Shown: positions 1 through 5,848 of the stretch, in pieces
Layout of the letters: every line of letters begins with the position of its first letter
Numbering within the stretch: the first letter of the stretch is position 1
From: Actinomycetota bacterium
GTDB lineage: Bacteria > Actinomycetota > Thermoleophilia > UBA2241
Direction: 5' to 3'
Length of the DNA stretch: 7,020 bases
Assembly: GCA_003158705.1 (NCBI GenBank)
Contig: PMKX01000215.1
Location: 1-7,020 of the forward strand
Made by a program: the position numbers and the translations under genes
The notes under the pieces: generated by a model
The model's database searches: none
What the model saw: the letters and a program-made list of their open reading frames with translations, nothing else
What the model was told of the DNA's origin: nothing

Positions 1-1334
1 GCGCCGGCAGCCTCATCTGGACCGTCTTCTACACGTTCTTCCTGTACTACCTCACCGACGTGGTCAAGATGGGCGCCGGCGCCGCCGGCTTCGTCGTCAT
101 GGCCGGCTCCATCTGGCAGGCCCTGCTCACCGCTCCCGTCGGCCTGTGGTCGGACACGCGGCGCTGGCGCTGGGGACGCCGGCGACCCTTCCTGCTGGCC
201 ACGGCCGTCCCCTACGCCATCATCACCTGGCTCATGTTCACCGATCTGCGCTTGAGCCCGGGGTGGAGGTTCGTCTACTACCTGGCGGCGGTGATCGTCT
301 ACTTCACCATCTTCACGCTGGAGGACGTACCCTACACGGCCCTGGCGGCGGAGATGACCCAGGACTATGACGAGCGCACCAGCCTGGTGACGTACCGCAC
401 GGCCTGGAGCCAGGTGGTGACCATCGTCGGCGCCGCCGTGCCGCTGGCATTGGCCGGCGCCCTTGCAGGGCCGTTCGGCAGCGACCGCGCCGGCTGGTCG
501 GCGATGGGCGCCGTCATGGGCGCCTGCTGTGTGCTGCCCATCCTGCTTACCTGGCGCACGACCAGGAACTTCGAGCTGTTCCCCGAGAAGACGGAGACGC
601 GCTGGTGGGAGATGTTCCGCGCCGCGCTGCAGAACCGCACGTTCCGCTACACCATGGCCATCTACGCCGTGAGCTACGTGGGCATCAACCTGCTCATGGC
701 GGTCGCCGTCTACTACCTCAAGTACGTCATGCACTACGGCGACAACGTGTCGTCGCTCGCCCTGTTGGTGTTCGTCGTGGCCGGCACGGCGTGGTTGCCA
801 CTGATCAACCTGGCGGCCAGGCGCCGCGGCAAGCGCTGGGCGCTGGCCCTGTTCATGATCATCTGGGTGGTCTCGATGGCCGGCATCGTGCCCATGGGCC
901 CGCACACGGCAGTGCTCTTCTGGCTGCTGCTGCTGATCGCGCCCGCTGGAGGAGTCGCCGCCACACTGCTCACCTGGGCGATGATCCCCGACTGCACCGA
1001 AGTGGACGAGTTCAAGACCGGGCAGCGTCGCGAGGGTCTCTACTACGGCATCGCCACCTTCGCCCAGCAGGGCGCCGTGGCTGTCACCCTCTGGCTCACA
1101 GGCGCCTACCTCGGCTGGATCGGCTATCACGCCGACGTGCCCCAGTCGCACGGCGCCCTGCTGGGCATCAAGCTGCTGTTCGGCGCCGGCACAGGCCTGT
1201 TCGCGCTCGTCACGTTGGTGCTGGCACTGCGCTTGCCGCTCACCCGCGAGAAGCACGCCGCCCTGCGGGCGGCCATCAGGCTGCGGCAGGAGGGCAAGGA
1301 GGCCGACAGCTCCGCCTTCGCCGACGTGCTCTAG
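1..1334 (+). CDS. GPH-family (MFS_2) sugar:cation symporter, 5'-truncated by window edge
   Basis: Integral membrane secondary transporter of the glycoside-pentoside-hexuronide:cation symporter family, which imports sugars or glycosides with H+ or Na+. The frame is open from base 3, and the first 20 codons already encode transmembrane helix 1 with the family-typical YTFFLYYLTD stretch. The GTG at 60 is therefore internal and the true start lies upstream. About 443 residues are present against 450-480 for the family, so only a short N-terminus is missing. Two family signatures are clear: PYTALAAEMTQDYDERT followed by a YR pair (bases 330-398, loop 2-3 region), and PDCTEVDEFKTGQRREG followed by YYG (987-1049). 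Many hydrophobic helices lie between them. It ends at TAG 1332-1334 with a charged cytoplasmic tail. The substrate cannot be read from the sequence, and no sugar-catabolic gene is in view. Confidence 0.93.
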   Translation, partial: AGSLIWTVFYTFFLYYLTDVVKMGAGAAGFVVMAGSIWQALLTAPVGLWSDTRRWRWGRRRPFLLATAVPYAIITWLMFTDLRLSPGWRFVYYLAAVIVYFTIFTLEDVPYTALAAEMTQDYDERTSLVTYRTAWSQVVTIVGAAVPLALAGALAGPFGSDRAGWSAMGAVMGACCVLPILLTWRTTRNFELFPEKTETRWWEMFRAALQNRTFRYTMAIYAVSYVGINLLMAVAVYYLKYVMHYGDNVSSLALLVFVVAGTAWLPLINLAARRRGKRWALALFMIIWVVSMAGIVPMGPHTAVLFWLLLLIAPAGGVAATLLTWAMIPDCTEVDEFKTGQRREGLYYGIATFAQQGAVAVTLWLTGAYLGWIGYHADVPQSHGALLGIKLLFGAGTGLFALVTLVLALRLPLTREKHAALRAAIRLRQEGKEADSSAFADVL

Positions 1335-1447
1335 GGCAGGTGACGAGGGCGACGGAGCGGGGCGCCGGCGCGGCGACGTCGCGGCAGCGTCGAGGAGGTG
1401 TCGCCGCTGGGGTTTCGCGGCCGACGCTTTGGGGCACCGACTCCAGC

Positions 1448-2248
1448 ATGCCAGACTCGCCTTCCGCATCCCCTGCCGCGCGCCTGCCGGCACTCTTCGT
1501 CGGCCACGGCTCACCGCTCAACTGCGTGGCCGACAACGCCTTCACTCGCGACATGCGGCGGCTCGGCCAGGAGCTACCGCGGCCGCGCGCCGTGCTGGTG
1601 GTCTCGGCCCATTGGCTCACGAGCGGCTCGTTGGTCACCGCCGGCGAGCAACCGGCGACCATCCACGACTTCTACGGCTTCCCGCAGGAGCTCTACGAGC
1701 TCCGCTACGCGGCGCCGGGCTCAGCAGAGCTGGCGGCGCGCGTCGGCGAGCTCACCGGCGGCGAGGTCGTGGCCGACGCGCAGCGCGGCTTGGACCACGC
1801 CGCCTGGATGGTGCTGCGCAACATGTACCCGGCAGCGGACGTGCCGGTGCTCGAGATGAGCCTCGACCTGACGCTCAACGAGCGCCGGCACTATGAGCTC
1901 GGCCGCCGGCTGGCGCCGCTGCGCGACGAGGGCGTGCTGCTGATGGGCAGCGGCAACATCGTGCACAACCTGTTGCGCATCGACTGGAACGTCGAGGCGA
2001 ACCCCGCCGAGTGGGCGGTCGCCTTCGACGCTTGGGTCGAGGCGGCCGTACGCGACGGACGCCACGACGATCTGATCGAATACCTGAGGCGCGGCCCACA
2101 GGCTCTGCTGGCCGCGCCCACCAACGACCACTACCTGCCGCTGCTCTACAGCCTGGCCTGGCAGCAGCCGGGAGAGGCCGTGGAGACGGTGCACATGAGC
2201 TTCCAGCACAGCACCGTCTCCATGCGCTGCTTGCAGATCGGCGGCTAG
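1448..2248 (+). CDS. Class III extradiol ring-cleavage dioxygenase, YgiD/4,5-DOPA dioxygenase type
   Basis: A 266-residue cytoplasmic enzyme, the usual length for the LigB-like DODA/YgiD family, which opens catecholic rings (L-DOPA in characterised members) using a metal bound by histidines. Visible motifs: LFVGHGSPLN (H20), VVSAHW (H55), IHDFYGFP (73-79), GLDHAAW (H117, the conserved catalytic-type His), MGSGNIVHNL (H173) and TNDHYLPLLY (H228). These match the family's conserved histidines in order and spacing. ATG 1448 was chosen because the conserved core begins about 14 residues later. It has no good SD directly upstream. A GTG at 1340 in the same frame would add 36 low-complexity residues and is less likely. 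It lies 113 bp downstream of the symporter on the same strand, so co-transcription is possible. The natural substrate is unknown; many bacterial homologues have no assigned one. Confidence 0.9.
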   Translation: MPDSPSASPAARLPALFVGHGSPLNCVADNAFTRDMRRLGQELPRPRAVLVVSAHWLTSGSLVTAGEQPATIHDFYGFPQELYELRYAAPGSAELAARVGELTGGEVVADAQRGLDHAAWMVLRNMYPAADVPVLEMSLDLTLNERRHYELGRRLAPLRDEGVLLMGSGNIVHNLLRIDWNVEANPAEWAVAFDAWVEAAVRDGRHDDLIEYLRRGPQALLAAPTNDHYLPLLYSLAWQQPGEAVETVHMSFQHSTVSMRCLQIGG

Positions 2249-2312
2249 CCCGATCCGCGGCCGGAGAACGCGCCGGGCGCTCGCACACCGCCCTTCCCAG
2301 CCCGGTGCACCG

Positions 2313-3065
2313 CTACTTGCCGATCAGATGCGGTATGAGCACGCCGAGCGCGTAGCCGCCGGCGGCTGACGCGGTGCCCACCAGCACGACCTCGACGGCG
2401 CTGCGCAGGAAGCTCATCCTGGCCAGCCTGCCCTTCACGGCGCCGATCACGAAGAGCACCGCCACCGTGAGCGCCACTGAGAGCGCGAACGCCGGTCTGA
2501 CCTTGAGGAAGAAGTAGGGGCCGAGCGGCACCAGCGAGGCCACCATGTAGGAGAACCCCATGGCGAGCGAGTCCTTGAACAGGCTGCCTTGGGGCTCGGC
2601 ACTCAAACCGAGCTCCTTCTCGACCATGGTGTTCACCCAGCAGCGCTCGCTGGTCGTGACCTTGTCGGCGACGATCTGAGCGTCGTCGGCCGCGAGTCCC
2701 TCGTGCTCGAACAGCAGCGCTATCTCGCGCCGCTCGATGTCGGGGATGGCGGCGATCTCCTCCGTCTCGTCGCTGATCGCCGCTTGCTGCACTTGCGCCT
2801 CGGACTTGCCCGAGAGGTACTCGCCGGCGCCCATGGAAAGCGCCCCGGCGAACGCCTCGGCCACGCCGGCGATGATAACGATCTTGCTGTTGGCCGTGCC
2901 GCCGGCGACCCCCGAGACGACGCCCAGGGGTACCAGCAGACCGTCGAGGCTGCCGAACATGAACTGGCGCACGCGCGAGAGGTGCGCGATGCGCGCCTTC
3001 TCGTCGAACAGGTGCTCAGGAGTGAAGGTGCGCCGCTTCTCTTCCAGTTCACTGCGACGATCCAT
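2313..3065 (-). CDS. VIT1/CCC1-family Fe2+/Mn2+ transporter
   Basis: A 250-residue membrane protein of the vacuolar iron transporter family, which moves Fe2+ or Mn2+ out of the cytosol in exchange for protons. Family motifs are VRQFMFGSLDGLLVPLGVVS (TM1, 32-51) and AGALSMGAGEYLS (TM2, 73-85). A hydrophilic cytosolic segment (about 86-165) follows, then three further helices (about 168-187, 192-210, 222-246). All metal-handling residues I recall from the Eucalyptus VIT1 structure are present at a constant offset of -2: D41, M78, E100, E103, E111, E114, M147, E151. This supports real transport activity. The start is ATG 3065 (minus strand), preceded by a GGGGG tract 6 nt upstream. The open frame runs further up to 3317, but that part is not family-like. 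It is divergent from purD and convergent with the dioxygenase. In bacteria the likely role is metal efflux or detoxification; Fe versus Mn cannot be told. Confidence 0.92.
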   Translation of the reverse strand: MDRRSELEEKRRTFTPEHLFDEKARIAHLSRVRQFMFGSLDGLLVPLGVVSGVAGGTANSKIVIIAGVAEAFAGALSMGAGEYLSGKSEAQVQQAAISDETEEIAAIPDIERREIALLFEHEGLAADDAQIVADKVTTSERCWVNTMVEKELGLSAEPQGSLFKDSLAMGFSYMVASLVPLGPYFFLKVRPAFALSVALTVAVLFVIGAVKGRLARMSFLRSAVEVVLVGTASAAGGYALGVLIPHLIGK

Positions 3066-3107
3066 GTGGCGCCCCCATATGAGCCGAACGTGCGCTTGCC
3101 TGCCGGA

Positions 3108-3113
3108 ATAGTA
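3108..3113 (-). promoter_or_regulatory. Possible -10 element for the VIT1-family gene
   Basis: On the minus strand this reads TACTAT, four or five bases from the TATAAT consensus and one of the few AT-rich hexamers here. Transcription would start near 3100, leaving a leader of about 35 nt. No convincing -35 hexamer lies 16-18 nt upstream, so this is a weak call. Confidence 0.2.
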
Positions 3114-3141
3114 CACCGCGCCTGGCATCACGGCGGCCGCG

Positions 3142-3180
3142 GTGGGCGGCGCGCCGACTCTCCGCACGCCGGCCGCCCAC
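3142..3180. repeat. 9-bp perfect inverted repeat in the divergent promoter region
   Basis: GTGGGCGGC (3142-3150) and its exact reverse complement GCCGCCCAC (3172-3180) are separated by 21 bases. The repeat sits between the candidate VIT1-gene and purD promoters, just upstream of the proposed purD -35. The position suits an operator affecting either gene, but in DNA this GC-rich a 9-bp match can occur by chance. Confidence 0.35.
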
Positions 3181-3193
3181 TCGCCGCCCTTCA

Positions 3194-3223
3194 TTGCCCG
3201 GCCCGCCATAGCGGCAGTAGACT
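3194..3223 (+). promoter_or_regulatory. Candidate sigma70-type promoter of the purine gene cluster
   Basis: TTGCCC (3194-3199) and TAGACT (3218-3223) are separated by 18 nt, each matching four of six consensus bases. The -10 keeps the T-A-n-n-n-T pattern common in high-GC Gram-positive bacteria. The start point would be near 3230, giving a leader of about 37 nt before the purD ATG, too short for a purine riboswitch. Only sequence resemblance supports this. Confidence 0.4.
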
Positions 3224-3254
3224 TGCATCTCGTCCGAGCGAATCCGTCAATCCC

Positions 3255-3260
3255 AGGGGG
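3255..3260 (+). promoter_or_regulatory. Ribosome binding site of purD
   Basis: AGGGGG lies 6 nt before ATG 3267. It fixes the start of an open frame that otherwise extends far upstream to 2589, across the divergent intergenic region. Confidence 0.65.
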
Positions 3261-3266
3261 ACGTGC

Positions 3267-4619
3267 ATGCGTGTGCTCGTAGTCGGCGGCGGCGGCCGAG
3301 AACACGCCTTGGTGCACGCCTTTGCCTCGTCTAGGCTCGCCGCGCAGCTCTTCTGCGCCCCCGGCAACGCCGGCATCGCCGAGGAGGCCGACTGCGTCGA
3401 CGTCGGCGCCGACGACCTCCCGGCACTACTCGCCTTCGCCAAGAAGGAGCACATCGACCTCACCGTGGTCGGCCCAGAGGCGCCCCTGGTCGCCGGCCTC
3501 GCCGACCTCTTCGCCGAGAACCAGCTGCCGGTGTTCGGTCCCAGCCGGCTCGCGGCTCAGCTCGAGGGCAGCAAGGCCTTCGCCAAGGACGTCATGTACG
3601 ACGCCGGGGCGCCCACCGGCCGCTTCCGGCGCCACGACAACCTCGACGACGCCCTGCGCTGCCTGGAGATGCAGGACACCTGGCCGCTCGTGGTCAAAGC
3701 CGACGGCCTGGCGGCCGGCAAGGGCGTCGTCATCGCCAACGACTACGAGGAGGCGCACCGGGCCGTAGAGGAGAACCTCGTCGACGGGCGCTACGGCGCG
3801 GCCAGCTCGGTGCTCATCATCGAGGAGTTCCTCACCGGGCCGGAAGTGTCGCTGCTGGCCCTGTGCGACGGCAAGACCGTGCTGCCCATGGCGCCGGCGC
3901 AAGACTACAAACGCATCTTCGCCGGCGACCGCGGCCCCAACACCGGCGGCATGGGCAGCTACTGCCCGGTGCCGGGCTTCGAGCAGGCGGCCGTGGATCG
4001 CGTCGTCGACGAGGTCTACGAGCCGGTGCTGGCCGCCTTGCGCAAGCGCGGCATCGACTACCGCGGCGTGCTGTACGGCGGCCTCATCGTCACCGACGAG
4101 GGCGTCAAGCTGCTCGAGTTCAACTGCCGCTTCGGCGACCCCGAGACGCAGGCCATTCTGCCGCGCCTGGAGAGCGACCTGCTCGAGCTCTGCCTGGCCG
4201 CGGCCGGCGGCGAGCTCGGCGGCATGTCGCTCTCCTGGAAGCCGCAGCCCTGCGTCTCGGTGGTCATGGCCTCGCGCGGCTACCCCGAGAGCAGCTCGAA
4301 GGGCGACGTCATCAGCGGCCTCGCCGAGGCGGCAGCGGAGCCCGACGTGACCGTCTATCACGCCGGCACGGCCTTTGCCGCTCAGGCACCGGCGGCCGGC
4401 GGCGCTGCGCCGGCCGGCCGCCCCATCGTCACCGCCGGCGGCCGCGTCCTGGCCGTGAGCGCCCTGGGTCAGGACTTCGCCGCGGCGCGGCGGTGTGCCT
4501 ACGACGCCCTGGAGCACATCCGCTTCGACGGCATGCAGTCACGCACCGACATCGCCGAGCGCGCCGTCAAGGCCGAGCGGCACGAGCTCGATCTCTTTCC
4601 CTCGACCCCGGCGAGCTGA
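3267..4619 (+). CDS. purD: Phosphoribosylamine--glycine ligase (GAR synthetase)
   Basis: Cytoplasmic ATP-grasp enzyme joining phosphoribosylamine and glycine with ATP to give GAR, the second step of de novo purine synthesis. Residue 1 starts RVLVVGGGGREHAL, the N-terminal nucleotide-like fold. VVGPEAPLVAGLAD follows in the first 75 residues. The ATP-grasp region begins near GSKAFAKD (101-108), with VVKADGLAAGKGVV around 142, then GPEVSLLALCDG, PAQDYKRIFAGDRGPNTGGM, and the family signature RFGDPETQ (288-295). The C-terminal domain has HAGT (365) and TAGGRVLAVSALG. At 450 residues it is longer than the usual 420-430. Much of the excess is an Ala/Gly/Pro-rich insert (about 369-386) in the C-terminal domain, encoded partly by an inverted repeat. 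It is the first gene of the cluster; the next start is only 10 nt beyond its TGA. Confidence 0.97.
   Translation: MRVLVVGGGGREHALVHAFASSRLAAQLFCAPGNAGIAEEADCVDVGADDLPALLAFAKKEHIDLTVVGPEAPLVAGLADLFAENQLPVFGPSRLAAQLEGSKAFAKDVMYDAGAPTGRFRRHDNLDDALRCLEMQDTWPLVVKADGLAAGKGVVIANDYEEAHRAVEENLVDGRYGAASSVLIIEEFLTGPEVSLLALCDGKTVLPMAPAQDYKRIFAGDRGPNTGGMGSYCPVPGFEQAAVDRVVDEVYEPVLAALRKRGIDYRGVLYGGLIVTDEGVKLLEFNCRFGDPETQAILPRLESDLLELCLAAAGGELGGMSLSWKPQPCVSVVMASRGYPESSSKGDVISGLAEAAAEPDVTVYHAGTAFAAQAPAAGGAAPAGRPIVTAGGRVLAVSALGQDFAAARRCAYDALEHIRFDGMQSRTDIAERAVKAERHELDLFPSTPAS
4391..4422 (+). repeat. GC-only hairpin inside purD
   Basis: GGCGGCCGGC (4391-4400) is exactly complementary to GCCGGCCGCC (4413-4422). 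The bases between them can extend the stem: GGCG (4401-4404), loop CTG, CGCC (4408-4411), with G4412 bulged. The whole 32-nt element encodes the Ala/Gly/Pro-rich insert of PurD. It is followed by CCCATCG rather than a T-run, so it is not a standard terminator. Confidence 0.6.
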
Positions 4620-4629
4620 GCAGCATCCG

Positions 4630-5112
4630 ATGACGGGCGAGGCGCGCTTCACACGCTGGAACCTGACGATCCTGGTGGTGACGGCGCTGCTCGCCACCGC
4701 CATCATCGCCGTCACCGTGGTCGTGCGCGGGCACAGCAACCTGGTGGGCAAGTGGGCGCCCGTGGGCGCCGGCATCGACGTCACCCAGACGGCGACCGGT
4801 CCCGCCCTCATCATCGACGACAACGGCGCCGGCGGCGGCCTGGAGATCAAGAAGTCAGACTACTTGTACACCGTCACGCTGTACGGCTCGGCCGGCGGCG
4901 TCCTCGGGCCCTTCGTCGCCCGCGTCCTGGACGACAACCTCGAGGTCAGACTGTTCCGCCGCAGCGGCGTGGGTACCACCACCGGCAGTGTCAACGGTGC
5001 GGTCACCTTGGCGCTTACCCACAGCGGCACCCTCACGCTCACGCGCTCGGGTCAGAGTCGGCCTCTGGCAGAGCTCGAGAAGGTGACATCGATCAGTACA
5101 AGTGCCCCATGA
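4630..5112 (+). CDS. Hypothetical single-pass membrane protein with beta-rich domain (paralogue A)
   Basis: A 160-residue protein of unknown function. A short N-terminus (1-10) is followed by one strong hydrophobic helix (about 11-32) ending in RGH, and no lipobox Cys is seen. The remaining 125 residues are probably outside the membrane and rich in alternating hydrophobic, Thr and Val residues, suggesting beta strands: LVGKWAPVG (38-46), LYTVTLYG (79-86), [11 protein letters not shown] (119-129), TLTLTRSG (134-141). ATG 4630 lies 10 nt after the purD stop with only a weak SD, suggesting translational coupling. It appears to be a diverged copy of the 5849-6344 product: similar length (160 and 164), same topology, G-[KT]-W after the helix, a shared GSVNGA, and a final LTRS. 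I recognise no named family. A small lipocalin-like or lipoprotein-like fold is only a guess. Confidence 0.75.
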   Translation: MTGEARFTRWNLTILVVTALLATAIIAVTVVVRGHSNLVGKWAPVGAGIDVTQTATGPALIIDDNGAGGGLEIKKSDYLYTVTLYGSAGGVLGPFVARVLDDNLEVRLFRRSGVGTTTGSVNGAVTLALTHSGTLTLTRSGQSRPLAELEKVTSISTSAP

Positions 5113-5131
5113 GTCACGGCGACGTCACAGA

Positions 5132-5137
5132 GAGGAG
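5132..5137 (+). promoter_or_regulatory. Ribosome binding site that decides the purE start
   Basis: GAGGAG directly abuts ATG 5138 (no spacer) but stands 6 nt before the in-frame GTG 5144. The spacing favours GTG as the initiator. The two choices differ by only two residues. Confidence 0.6.
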
Positions 5138-5143
5138 ATGACA

Positions 5144-5593
5144 GTGGAGCGCACAAGCACCGAGGTCGAACAGCTCCTGCAGAGCATCGACATGGACCCC
5201 GTGGTCGTCGGCATCGTCATGGGCAGCGAGTCCGACCGCGAAGTGATGCAGGCGGCGGTCGAAGAGCTCACGGCACGCGGCATCAAGCATGAGGTGAGCG
5301 TGCTCTCGGCACACCGCGACCCCGACAAGGTAGCCCACTACGCCAAGACGGCTCAGCAGCGGGGCATCAAAGTGATCGTCGCCGGCGCCGGCAAGGCGGC
5401 GGCGCTGCCCGGCGTCATCGCCGCCCAAACGCCGCTGCCGGTGATCGGCGTGCCCATCAAGACCAGCGACCTCGGCGGCCTCGACTCGCTGCTCTCCATC
5501 GTGCAGATGCCGTCCGGCGTCCCCGTCGCCTGCGTGGCCATCAACGGCGCTCGCAATGCGGCTATCTTGGCCGCCAAGATCCTCGACGTATAG
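5144..5593 (+). CDS. purE: N5-carboxyaminoimidazole ribonucleotide mutase (class I PurE)
   Basis: Cytoplasmic enzyme converting N5-CAIR to CAIR in purine synthesis; class I enzymes work after PurK, which is not in this window. From GTG 5144 it has 149 residues; ATG 5138 is an alternative. It carries [10 protein letters not shown] (22-31, phosphate-binding), [11 protein letters not shown] (53-63, with H57 equal to the catalytic H45 of E. coli PurE), [18 protein letters not shown] (77-94), [10 protein letters not shown], and [17 protein letters not shown]. Two oddities are seen. The usual AGAGGAAHLPG loop reads [11 protein letters not shown], so the His equivalent to E. coli H75 is Ala87 and a Gly is Lys84. 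The protein also stops at ILDV, lacking the C-terminal tail of about 20 or more residues seen in E. coli PurE. Core motifs argue for a working enzyme of a variant subgroup. It lies 31 nt after the preceding stop and 10 nt before the next start. Confidence 0.95.
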   Translation: MERTSTEVEQLLQSIDMDPVVVGIVMGSESDREVMQAAVEELTARGIKHEVSVLSAHRDPDKVAHYAKTAQQRGIKVIVAGAGKAAALPGVIAAQTPLPVIGVPIKTSDLGGLDSLLSIVQMPSGVPVACVAINGARNAAILAAKILDV

Positions 5594-5603
5594 TGTAGGT
5601 ACC

Positions 5604-5804
5604 GTGACCGCAGATCAGGAGAAAGCGCCCGCATCGCAGCCCCCGGACGAGCCGACCGACGAGCCCTCCGGCACCGCCCACGACAGCCCGCACGGCAATC
5701 GCTGGGTGCTGCTGGTCATCTTCATCATCATCCTGATCGTCCTGCTGTTCGCGAAGTGGGGTTTCGACGTGTTCTTCAAGGGTCTGGGCATCCTCGTGTC
5801 GTAG
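5604..5804 (+). CDS. Hypothetical 66-residue single-helix membrane protein
   Basis: Unknown function. Residues 1-33 are hydrophilic and rich in Pro, Asp and Glu (repeated DEP: PPDEPTDEPSG), probably disordered. One very hydrophobic helix follows (about 34-50, VLLVIFIIILIVLLF), then a short aromatic tail with KWGFDVFFKG that could lie along the membrane surface. There is no signal-peptide cleavage site or lipobox. The start is GTG 5604, 10 nt after the purE stop, with only a weak AGGT upstream; tight spacing suggests coupling to purE. It ends with two consecutive TAG codons (5802-5807). Codon use resembles the neighbours, so I take it as a real gene. The acidic N-terminus would face the cytoplasm if it inserts as a tail-anchor-like protein, but orientation is not certain. 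Confidence 0.65.
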   Translation: MTADQEKAPASQPPDEPTDEPSGTAHDSPHGNRWVLLVIFIIILIVLLFAKWGFDVFFKGLGILVS

Positions 5805-5848
5805 TAGAGGCTGCAGCCGGACGGCAACGACTCGACTGGGAAGGGCAG

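Noticed and set aside
60..62. GTG as start codon of the symporter
   Set aside because: The 19 codons before it encode the conserved first half of transmembrane helix 1, so the gene continues upstream of the window.
1373..1382. Perfect palindrome GCGACGTCGC downstream of the symporter
   Set aside because: Ten-base GC-rich palindromes are expected by chance here and it does not extend; no terminator or operator context.
605..1447. Upstream extension of the dioxygenase frame into the symporter gene
   Set aside because: The region is the shadow of the symporter in another frame; the dioxygenase family core starts only after 1448.
2249..2312. Bidirectional terminator between the convergent dioxygenase and VIT1-family genes
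   Set aside because: Only a four-base stem (GCGC-CGG-GCGC near 2270-2280) is visible and no T-run follows on either strand.
2589..3266. Upstream extension of the purD frame
   Set aside because: It is antisense to the VIT1-family gene and crosses the intergenic region; the SD and conserved N-terminus fix the start at 3267.
3224..3266. Purine riboswitch in the purD leader
   Set aside because: The leader after the candidate promoter is only about 37 nt and has no paired P1-P3 arrangement; a purine aptamer needs far more sequence.
3066..3317. N-terminal extension of the VIT1-family gene by 84 residues
   Set aside because: The extra residues have no family similarity and would run through the purD promoter and start; ATG 3065 has an SD-like tract.
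3426..4517. Long open frame of 363 codons on the minus strand opposite purD
   Set aside because: It is an antisense shadow of a certain purD gene in GC-rich DNA; its translation has low-complexity Ala/Val/Gly/His composition and no family motifs.
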